Origin: Actinomycetota bacterium
GTDB lineage: Bacteria > Actinomycetota > Actinomycetes > Nanopelagicales > Nanopelagicaceae
NCBI GenBank assembly: GCA_009699645.1
Contig: WLNU01000041.1
Coordinates: forward strand, 1 to 8,557
Direction of reading: 5' to 3'
DNA length: 8,557 nucleotides
Of this stretch, positions 1 to 8,557 are shown one piece after another (within the stretch, counting starts at the first letter, position 1; each line of letters starts with the position of its first letter). The translations under genes were made by a program, and so were the position numbers. The notes under the pieces were generated by a model. That model ran no database searches. It was not told where the DNA came from and was given only the letters and a program-made list of their open reading frames with translations.

Positions 1-42
1 GACTTCGTTATATGTTGGAATAACTACTATGGATGTATTCAT
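1..42 (-). CDS. Family-2 glycosyltransferase, N-terminus only (cut by window edge)
   Basis: Only the first 14 codons are present, reading MNTSIVVIPTYNEV from an ATG at 42-40. The hydrophobic strand followed by Pro-Thr-Tyr-Asn-Glu is the classic opening of GT-A fold family-2 glycosyltransferases, where it forms the first nucleotide-sugar-binding strand and turn. The best-known proteins that start this way are polyprenol-phosphate (dolichol-phosphate) mannosyl or glucosyl transferases, which charge a lipid carrier at the inner face of the membrane, but other GT2 enzymes share the motif. The ATG overlaps the xerC stop by four bases (ATGA), a typical arrangement for translational coupling, and no good Shine-Dalgarno sequence lies just upstream. 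The family call is fairly safe despite the short length; the exact substrate cannot be judged from this fragment. Confidence 0.72.
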   Translation of the reverse strand, partial: MNTSIVVIPTYNEV

Positions 43-953
43 GCGCGTGGGTGTGCCTGTTTAAATACTTTTTGCAAACGTTGCGTTGAAACGTGGGTAT
101 AAATCTGGGTTGTTGCAAGGGATGCATGTCCCAATATCTCTTGCACAGTTCGCAAGTCAGCACCACCCTCTAATAGGTGTGTGGCCGCCGAGTGTCGCAG
201 TGCATGTGGACCCATACGCTCGATACCCTCGATTGCAGAGAGCGCCTCATAGACCACGGTGCGCACAGTGCGTTGATCGATTCGTTTTCCACGTGCGCCA
301 AGAAAGACTGCCAGCTCTGATTGAGCGCTCACTAGCTCTTCACGTCCACTCTTTAACCATACCTGCACCGCTTTAATGGCCGGCTTGCCCATCGGGATTA
401 CCCGCTCTTTATTACCCTTTCCTAAGACTCGAATCGTGTTTCGGTTGTAATCAATATCGCCAATATTTAAGCCACATAGTTCACCAACTCGGGCACCTGT
501 TGCATATAAAAGTTCGAGCATTGCAACATCGCGCAGAGATATTGGGCTCCCTTCTTCTGCTGCCCTTGTCGCCATTGAATCCATGGCTAGCCCCGCCTTT
601 TGCACATCTAGAACATCAGGCAGTGTGCGATGGCCCTTAGGAGTTGCAAGGGTTGCACCTACATCTTTAGAGATGTAATCATTTTTTAACGCCCATTTAG
701 TAAACAAGCGAACTGAAACTGCTCTCCTAGAAAGTGTTGTGCGTGCTCCCCCTTTAACGCCCTGGTTTGCAAGCCAAGAGCGCAGGTGTGCAAGTTCGAG
801 TGTGGAGATATCGCTCAGCCCAAGTTTTTCGAGGTGCTCCACCAATGAGGTGAGATCGCCCATGTATGCACGAATTGTGTGCACCGACAGATTTCGCTCA
901 ACCTCTAAGTGGTGTTGAAAAGTAGTCAACAGCTTTTCAAATTGATCGCTCAC
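39..953 (-). CDS. xerC: Tyrosine site-specific recombinase XerC
   Basis: This 304-residue protein is a cytoplasmic tyrosine recombinase that, with XerD at dif sites, resolves chromosome dimers before cell division. An N-terminal SAM-like DNA-binding domain (about residues 5-90) includes the segment HTIRAYMGDL. The catalytic domain (about 110-300) has all expected residues: Arg155 in TGARVGEL, the lysine-bearing hairpin GKGNKER (178-184), His250 and Arg253 in HALRHSAATHL, His276 in LGHASLATT and the nucleophile Tyr285. Length is normal. The C-terminal HPRA ending resembles actinobacterial XerC, which is why I prefer XerC to XerD or a phage integrase. The start is GTG at 953, supported by alignment of the N-terminus with the family; no clear ribosome site precedes it. 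It lies 10 bases after cimA and overlaps the next gene by four bases, so it is probably co-transcribed with the amino-acid genes. Confidence 0.92.
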   Translation of the reverse strand: MSDQFEKLLTTFQHHLEVERNLSVHTIRAYMGDLTSLVEHLEKLGLSDISTLELAHLRSWLANQGVKGGARTTLSRRAVSVRLFTKWALKNDYISKDVGATLATPKGHRTLPDVLDVQKAGLAMDSMATRAAEEGSPISLRDVAMLELLYATGARVGELCGLNIGDIDYNRNTIRVLGKGNKERVIPMGKPAIKAVQVWLKSGREELVSAQSELAVFLGARGKRIDQRTVRTVVYEALSAIEGIERMGPHALRHSAATHLLEGGADLRTVQEILGHASLATTQIYTHVSTQRLQKVFKQAHPRA

Positions 954-963
954 AGGTCAAACT

Positions 964-2553
964 TTACTCGGGTTTGCGTCCTTGACGTAGAAGGCCAAAG
1001 GTTAAGGCATCTTCTAAGGCCATGGCAGATGCGGCGATAACGTTTTCGTGAACGCCAACGGTGTTCCACTCGCCCTTGCCATCACTTGTTTCAACTAATA
1101 CGCGAGTAATAGCTCCAGTACCCAAGCGCCCCTCAAGGATGCGTACTTTGTAATCGGTGAGCTCTAAAACTTCAAGCTCTGGGTACATCTGCTTCAAACC
1201 TGTACGAAGTGCGTTATCAAATGCGTTGACTGGTCCATTGCCAGTGCCGCTGCACACTATTCTCTTTTTCATTGCAACCACAGTTACTTCAGCCTTAGTC
1301 ACAATGCTTTGATCTTCAGCCCGCTCTACCGTTGTTAACCAGTGCTCGATAGTAAAGAACGAGGGACGCTTTCCATTAATCTCTTCGTGAACTAGAAGTT
1401 CGAATGAGGCATCGGCTGCTTCGAAGGTAAAGCCTCGAGCCTCCATATTTTTAACCCGCTCAACGATGCGACCGATCAGCACTTTATCGCCACCTAGATC
1501 AACGCCGAGCTCTTGTGATTTTAATTCAATGGATGCACGTCCAGCCATATCGCTGACCAACATGCGCATATCGTTTCCAACACTTGAGGGATCTTCATGT
1601 TGATAGAGAGAGGGATCTACCTTTATAGCGCTGGCATGTAGGCCTGCCTTGTGTGCAAATGCTGAAACGCCAACGTATGGCTGGCGTGCACTCGATGAGA
1701 CATTTGTTACTTCAGCGATTGCATGTGAGATACGAAAAGCCTCTTGGAGTGCATTCTTAGGTAGCACCAGTTGCTGCTTCTTCAACTCTAAGTTAGCAAT
1801 AATAGTAACTAGATCGGCATTTCCTGTGCGCTCACCATAACCATTGAGTGTGCCCTGTACGTGTGTTACACCTGCTGCAATGGCTGCCATTGAATTTGCT
1901 ACTGCGCAGCCAGTGTCGTTGTGACAGTGAATGCCTAAGCGGGCAGAGCTTGCAGTTAAGACATCATGAACAACTTGAGAAAGCTCATCGGGCAGCATTC
2001 CACCATTGGTATCACAGAGTGCAATAACATCGGCGCCGGCCTCGGCGGCAACGCGTACAACTTCTAAGGCATAGGCACGGTTGCTGCGATAGCCATCAAA
2101 GAAGTGTTCGGCATCTAGAAATACACGCTGGCCCTCTGCGATTAAATGCGTGACTGAATCACGAATCATCTCTAAGTTTTCATCAAGGGATGTTTTAAGT
2201 GCCAAATCGACGTGGCGATCAAAGGCCTTTGCAACCAGGGTTACTGCCGGGGCACCGCTATCGCGCAGCGCACCAAGGAGCACATCATCGGCGGCCTTAA
2301 CGTTAGGACGACGGGTTGCACCGAAGGCGACGAACGTTGCATTCTTTAATACCAGCTCTTTTTTCGCACGGGCAAAGAACTCAGTGTCTTTTGGATTGGC
2401 CCCTGGCCAACCGCCCTCAATAAAACCAACGCCTAAATCATCTAAGTGGCGTGCGATAGCTAACTTGTCATGAACTGAGAGATTGAGGCCCTCTTGTTGT
2501 GCGCCATCGCGCAGTGTTGTGTCGTAGATATGAAAGGCATCAGTGATTGGCAT
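964..2553 (-). CDS. cimA: (R)-citramalate synthase
   Basis: A 529-residue enzyme of the 2-isopropylmalate synthase/homocitrate synthase superfamily. It condenses acetyl-CoA with pyruvate to (R)-citramalate, the first step of threonine-independent isoleucine synthesis. The TIM-barrel catalytic domain (about 6-280) opens with DTTLRDGAQQEG (11-22; Arg15 and metal ligand Asp16), has the metal-binding HCHNDTG (209-215), and NGYGERTGNADL (237-248). The linker contains AFAHKAGLHASA (298-309). A C-terminal LeuA-type allosteric domain (about 400-525), usually the site of end-product feedback, includes GNGPVNAFDNALR (438-450). The whole-length pattern and the HIYDTTLRDGAQQEG opening match the long actinobacterial/cyanobacterial citramalate synthase type rather than LeuA. 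The ATG overlaps the ilvE stop by one base (TAATG), with a weak AAGG seven bases upstream. LeuA or homocitrate synthase activity is the main alternative. Confidence 0.9.
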   Translation of the reverse strand: MPITDAFHIYDTTLRDGAQQEGLNLSVHDKLAIARHLDDLGVGFIEGGWPGANPKDTEFFARAKKELVLKNATFVAFGATRRPNVKAADDVLLGALRDSGAPAVTLVAKAFDRHVDLALKTSLDENLEMIRDSVTHLIAEGQRVFLDAEHFFDGYRSNRAYALEVVRVAAEAGADVIALCDTNGGMLPDELSQVVHDVLTASSARLGIHCHNDTGCAVANSMAAIAAGVTHVQGTLNGYGERTGNADLVTIIANLELKKQQLVLPKNALQEAFRISHAIAEVTNVSSSARQPYVGVSAFAHKAGLHASAIKVDPSLYQHEDPSSVGNDMRMLVSDMAGRASIELKSQELGVDLGGDKVLIGRIVERVKNMEARGFTFEAADASFELLVHEEINGKRPSFFTIEHWLTTVERAEDQSIVTKAEVTVVAMKKRIVCSGTGNGPVNAFDNALRTGLKQMYPELEVLELTDYKVRILEGRLGTGAITRVLVETSDGKGEWNTVGVHENVIAASAMALEDALTFGLLRQGRKPE

Positions 2554-3632
2554 TAGCAGACCTTAACAACCCAATTATGTGTATCGAGAACCGTGCCGTG
2601 TTGAACTCCAAGTAAGTGATTGCGAATCTGCATAGTAATTACGCCAGGTTCTCCGTCACCAGTTTTCCAAGTTCCCATAACACTCTTTGCTTGACCGACA
2701 GGTGAGACAACGGCGGCAGTTCCGCAGGCAAAAATCTCAGTGATCTCCCCTGATGTAACGCCATCGCGCCAGTCATCGATACTAAGCATTACCTCCTCGG
2801 TTTTATATCCGAGATCTCTTGCTACAGATAAAATCGAATCGCGAGTGATTCCTGGGAGCAAAGTTCCAGTCAGCTTGGGAGTGATAACAGTTGCATCGGC
2901 GCCTCTGCCCTTAACAAAGTAAAGGTTCATGCCGCCCATCTCTTCAACCCATTTACGCTCTTTAGCATCGATCCACACAACTTGATCGCATCCCTCTTTA
3001 GCTGCAGCTTTTTGCGCAACAAGTGATGCTGCATAGTTTCCACCGCACTTTGCCTCACCCGTGCCACCGATAGCTGCACGCACATATTCTGTTGAAATCC
3101 AGACCGAGACCGCTTTATTTGGATCAAAGTAGGCACCCGCTGGTGTTGCAATCAACATATACGTTGCCTTATTTGATGGTCTAACTCCTAAACCAACTTC
3201 AGTTGCAAACATAAATGGTCGCAAGTAAAGCGACTCTCCCACTTTATTTGGTACCCAGGCAGCATCGGTTTTAACTAAAGTTTCAATTGTCTCGATAAAT
3301 AGCTGCTCCGACATCTCTGGCAGGGCTAAACGAGCCGCTGAGTTAGCAAAGCGCTTTGCATTGGCCGTTGGACGAAAGAGAGAAATGTCGCCATTGGGTT
3401 GGCGGTATGCCTTTAAACCTTCAAAGATCTCTTGACCGTAGTGAAAAACAGCCGTTGCAGGATCCAGTGAGATTGGGCCATATGGCTTTAACTCTGGCTC
3501 TGACCATCCATCACTCTCACTCCACTCACACACAACCATGTGATCGGTGTAGTACTTACCAAAGCCGCCTTCGGCAACTAAAGCATCACGGGTTGCACCA
3601 TCTTTGGCATTGGGGTTGAGTGAGATTTTCAT
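2553..3632 (-). CDS. ilvE: Branched-chain amino acid aminotransferase
   Basis: A 359-residue fold-type IV PLP-dependent transaminase that makes the last, reversible step of valine, leucine and isoleucine synthesis, moving the amino group of glutamate to the 2-oxo acids. Visible marks are FHYGQEIFEGLKAYR (63-77), LYLRPFMFATE (136-146), the PLP-bound Lys195 in GEAKCGGNYAAS, the class-IV signature running from EEMGGMN (230-236) through LTGTLLPGITRDSIL (254-268), and the cofactor-phosphate-binding GTAAVV (304-309). Length is normal for the actinobacterial and eukaryotic BCAT group II. The start is ATG at 3632, three bases after the leuB stop. No convincing Shine-Dalgarno sequence is visible, so translation probably depends on coupling to leuB. 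The stop overlaps the cimA start by one base. D-amino-acid transaminase or aminodeoxychorismate lyase, other members of this fold, fit much less well. Confidence 0.96.
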   Translation of the reverse strand: MKISLNPNAKDGATRDALVAEGGFGKYYTDHMVVCEWSESDGWSEPELKPYGPISLDPATAVFHYGQEIFEGLKAYRQPNGDISLFRPTANAKRFANSAARLALPEMSEQLFIETIETLVKTDAAWVPNKVGESLYLRPFMFATEVGLGVRPSNKATYMLIATPAGAYFDPNKAVSVWISTEYVRAAIGGTGEAKCGGNYAASLVAQKAAAKEGCDQVVWIDAKERKWVEEMGGMNLYFVKGRGADATVITPKLTGTLLPGITRDSILSVARDLGYKTEEVMLSIDDWRDGVTSGEITEIFACGTAAVVSPVGQAKSVMGTWKTGDGEPGVITMQIRNHLLGVQHGTVLDTHNWVVKVC

Positions 3633-3635
3633 GGT

Positions 3636-4669
3636 TTATAACGCTGCGACGAGCGCATCTCCAATTTCAGTTGTGCTTCGCTTCTTATCACCGCGTGTGG
3701 CTAAATCAGCTGCAACTACGCGCTCTACATCGCGAGCAGCATCGGCATAACCCAGGTGATCTAACATCATGGCAACTGACATAACTGTGGCCGTTGGATC
3801 GGCGATATTTTTGCCGGCGATATCTGGAGCCGATCCATGAACTGGTTCAAACATAGATGGGAATTTTCCAGTTGGATTGATATTGCCTGATGCAGCCAGT
3901 CCAATACCGCCACAGATTGCAGCTGCGATATCAGTCAAGATGTCACCAAATAAGTTATCAGTAACTACAACATCAAATCGCTCAGGGTTGGTCACGAAAA
4001 ACATCGATGCAGCATCGACGTGCAGGTAATCAGTTGTAACACCTGGATACTCTTTAGCAACCTCATTAAATGTTCGAGTCCATAAGCTACCCGCGCGAGT
4101 TAATACATTGTTTTTGTGAACAAGTGTTAATTTTTTGCGATCACGTTTTTGTGCACGCTCAAAGGCATCACGAATAACTCGCTCGGCGCCTCGGCGAGTA
4201 TTAAGACTCTCTTCAGTTGCAATTTCATCGGGTGTGCCTTGGGCAAGAACGCCACCAGCACCTGCATATGGGCCCTCGGTTCCTTCGCGCACAACTATAA
4301 AATCAATCGGTGCCTTGGTCGCAAGTGGACCAGTTACACCTGGCATTAAACGTGCCGGGCGCAGATTGACATAGTGATCAAAGGCAAAGCGCAGCTTTAA
4401 TAAAAGCCCGCGCTCTAGAACTCCACTGGGAACCGTTGGATCTCCAACTGCGCCAAGTAAAATAACATCGGCCTTTGCAATTTCAGCCAGAGTCGCATCG
4501 GATAAAACCTCTCCGGTGCGATGCCATAGCGCGGCGCCCAACTCAAATGAGGTTTTCTTAAACTCTACGTTGTACTTCTTGGCAACGGCATCAAGAACTT
4601 TAAGGCCCTCGTTAACAACATCGGGACCGATTCCATCTCCTGGAATGAGGGCTAAGTTAATAGTTTTCA

Positions 4670-4670
<1 letters not shown>
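3636..4670 (-). CDS. leuB: 3-isopropylmalate dehydrogenase (probably also 3-methylmalate dehydrogenase)
   Basis: A 344-residue NAD-dependent beta-decarboxylating dehydrogenase of the isocitrate/isopropylmalate dehydrogenase family. It oxidises and decarboxylates 3-isopropylmalate in leucine synthesis, and in organisms with CimA it also turns 3-methylmalate into 2-oxobutyrate. The N-terminus carries [13 protein letters not shown] (6-18). Substrate-binding Arg94 and Arg104 lie in [17 protein letters not shown], and Arg128 in [10 protein letters not shown]; Lys186 and metal ligands Asp219, Asp243 and Asp247 ([11 protein letters not shown]) follow. [14 protein letters not shown] (279-292) is the cofactor loop, and its Asp283 indicates NAD rather than NADP. 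The length matches the short actinobacterial form. ATG at 4670 overlaps the serA stop by one base (TAATG), with GGTGG four bases upstream. Tartrate or isocitrate dehydrogenase are less likely given the operon and the loop residues. Confidence 0.96.
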
Positions 4671-7591
<2,921 letters not shown>

Positions 7592-7594
7592 TTT

Positions 7595-8557
7595 TTATAA
7601 CTCCTGTGAATCCCAGTCGGGCGCAGTCTCGCGCGCAATCAGGATGTCATCATTAGATGTTCCTGCTGCAACCATCGGCCAGACCATCGCATCACGGTGA
7701 ACCCGAAAATCAACTACCACTGGTTGATCATTAATACTCATCGCTTTTTCAATCGTTGCATCGACATCCTCGGTGCGCTCACAACTTAAACCGACGCATC
7801 CCATCGCCTCTGCCAACATTGGAAAGTTAGGAACGCGCTTTGATTCGAGATTGGTATTTGAGTAGCGTCCCTCATAGAAAAGTGTCTGCCACTGACGCAC
7901 CATGCCAAGTGATTCGTTGTTAATGATTGCAACTTTAATTGGAATATTATTGAGGGCACATGTCACTAACTCTTGGTTAGTCATCTGGAAACAACCATCA
8001 CCATCGATTGCCCAAACAGTTGTATCAGGTGCTCCAACTTTGGCGCCCATTGCAGCAGGGACTGCGTACCCCATTGTTCCGAGCCCGCCTGAGTTCAACC
8101 ATGTTCGAGGATTTTCATAGGAGACAAACTGCGCCGCCCACATCTGATGCTGACCAACACCTGCGGCAAAAATTGTTTCTGGCCCAGAGATTTTTCCTAA
8201 GCGCTCGATTACATACTGTGGTGATAGTGAACCATCTTTAGGAACGTCATAACCCAATGGATAGGAGGCTTTGAGTGAGTTCACCTGGCGAAGCCATGCC
8301 GTTAAATCGGGACGGTTCTTGGCAAGTGCGGCTTTCAACGCTGGAATCAGAGCTGTAATCGTATGTTTTAAATCGCCAATAACTGCAACGTCGGCAAAGC
8401 GGTTTTTACCAATTTCAGCTGGATCAATATCGGCGTGAATAACCTTGGCATTGACTGCAAATGTAGAGAGTTTTCCAGTAACACGATCATCAAAGCGCGC
8501 ACCTAAAGTAATGAGTAAGTCGGCTTTTTGAAGTGCTGTAACAGCAGCTACCGTGCC
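7595..8557 (-). CDS. ilvB: Acetolactate synthase large (catalytic) subunit, 5' end missing
   Basis: The C-terminal 320 residues of a roughly 600-residue thiamine-diphosphate enzyme that condenses two pyruvates to acetolactate, or pyruvate with 2-oxobutyrate to acetohydroxybutyrate. The frame stays open to the right window edge and reads [20 protein letters not shown] at its start. [11 protein letters not shown] (bases 8474-8506) is a hallmark of the middle, FAD-binding domain. The C-terminal domain has the GDG...NN thiamine-binding signature: GDG at 7994-8002, then 24 residues, then NN at 7916-7921. The MVRQWQ motif holds the tryptophan that contacts sulfonylurea-type inhibitors in plant and yeast enzymes. 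A TTG at 8338 could be mistaken for a start but is an internal leucine codon. The N-terminal pyrimidine-binding domain with its catalytic glutamate, and any attenuator or leader, lie outside the window. It heads the visible cluster, three bases before ilvN. Confidence 0.96.
   Translation of the reverse strand, partial: GTVAAVTALQKADLLITLGARFDDRVTGKLSTFAVNAKVIHADIDPAEIGKNRFADVAVIGDLKHTITALIPALKAALAKNRPDLTAWLRQVNSLKASYPLGYDVPKDGSLSPQYVIERLGKISGPETIFAAGVGQHQMWAAQFVSYENPRTWLNSGGLGTMGYAVPAAMGAKVGAPDTTVWAIDGDGCFQMTNQELVTCALNNIPIKVAIINNESLGMVRQWQTLFYEGRYSNTNLESKRVPNFPMLAEAMGCVGLSCERTEDVDATIEKAMSINDQPVVVDFRVHRDAMVWPMVAAGTSNDDILIARETAPDWDSQEL
7601..7605 (-). promoter_or_regulatory. Ribosome binding site of ilvN
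   Basis: AGGAG lies nine bases before the ilvN ATG, inside the last codons of ilvB. It is one of the two strongest Shine-Dalgarno matches in the window and suggests independent initiation of the small subunit. Confidence 0.75.

Noticed and set aside
86..376. Open frame of 96 codons on the plus strand opposite xerC
   Set aside because: It is the antisense shadow of a well-conserved gene; its translation is rich in His, Arg and Pro with no recognisable motif.
39..953. Phage or integron integrase marking a mobile element
   Set aside because: The protein matches housekeeping XerC in length, active-site pattern and its HPRA ending; there is no attachment-site repeat, excisionase or cargo, and it sits in a compact operon.
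954..963. Possible terminator or promoter between cimA and xerC
   Set aside because: The gap is only 10 bases and no inverted repeat with a T-run is visible around it.
2150..2473. Open frame of 107 codons on the plus strand opposite cimA, the longest antisense frame
   Set aside because: Low-complexity Ser/Ala/Arg-rich translation with no domain; the conserved cimA frame explains the sequence.
4135..4374. Two overlapping plus-strand open frames opposite leuB
   Set aside because: Both lie fully inside the conserved leuB sequence, including its [10 protein letters not shown] region, and show no family features.
7595..8338. A 247-codon ilvB beginning at a TTG at 8338
   Set aside because: The same frame is open without a stop to the window edge and encodes the family motif [11 protein letters not shown] upstream, so the TTG is an internal leucine and the gene is simply cut by the edge.

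Overview
The window is one dense, single-direction gene cluster. Every supported gene lies on the minus strand, so transcription runs from the right end to the left end. In transcription order the genes are ilvB (5' part outside the window), ilvN, ilvC, serA, leuB, ilvE, cimA, xerC, and the first 14 codons of a family-2 glycosyltransferase cut by the left edge. The largest non-coding gap is 11 bases. There is no room for an internal terminator or a separate promoter region, and I see no RNA gene, repeat array, insertion sequence or CRISPR.

Organism. The order ilvB-ilvN-ilvC-serA-leuB-ilvE-cimA is typical of Actinomycetota such as Streptomyces. The type of SerA (about 530 residues with an inserted regulatory domain plus an ACT domain), the 345-residue class I IlvC and the XerC ending in His-Pro-Arg-Ala fit that phylum too. 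Base composition is far lower in G+C than in most Actinomycetota (near the middle of the scale by eye), and genes abut or overlap by 1 to 8 bases. Together this suggests a streamlined lineage such as the freshwater acI group (Nanopelagicales: Planktophila, Nanopelagicus). That placement is inference, not a database result.

Right part (4670-8557): acetolactate synthase large and small subunits, ketol-acid reductoisomerase and 3-phosphoglycerate dehydrogenase. Middle (964-4670): 3-isopropylmalate dehydrogenase, branched-chain aminotransferase and (R)-citramalate synthase. Left (1-953): the XerC recombinase and the start of a glycosyltransferase.

How the genes work together. CimA makes citramalate from pyruvate and acetyl-CoA. 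LeuCD (not in the window) and LeuB turn it into 2-oxobutyrate, which IlvBN joins to pyruvate. IlvC, IlvD (not in the window) and IlvE complete isoleucine; the same IlvBN-IlvC-IlvD-IlvE series makes valine, and LeuB and IlvE also serve leucine. SerA opens serine synthesis. The cluster therefore encodes most of a threonine-independent isoleucine route.

No undescribed system is evident. The points most worth a second look are a small subunit (IlvN) that lacks the usual C-terminal domain, the citramalate route, the tail of the cluster that joins xerC and a glycosyltransferase to amino-acid genes, and the choice of start codon for serA.
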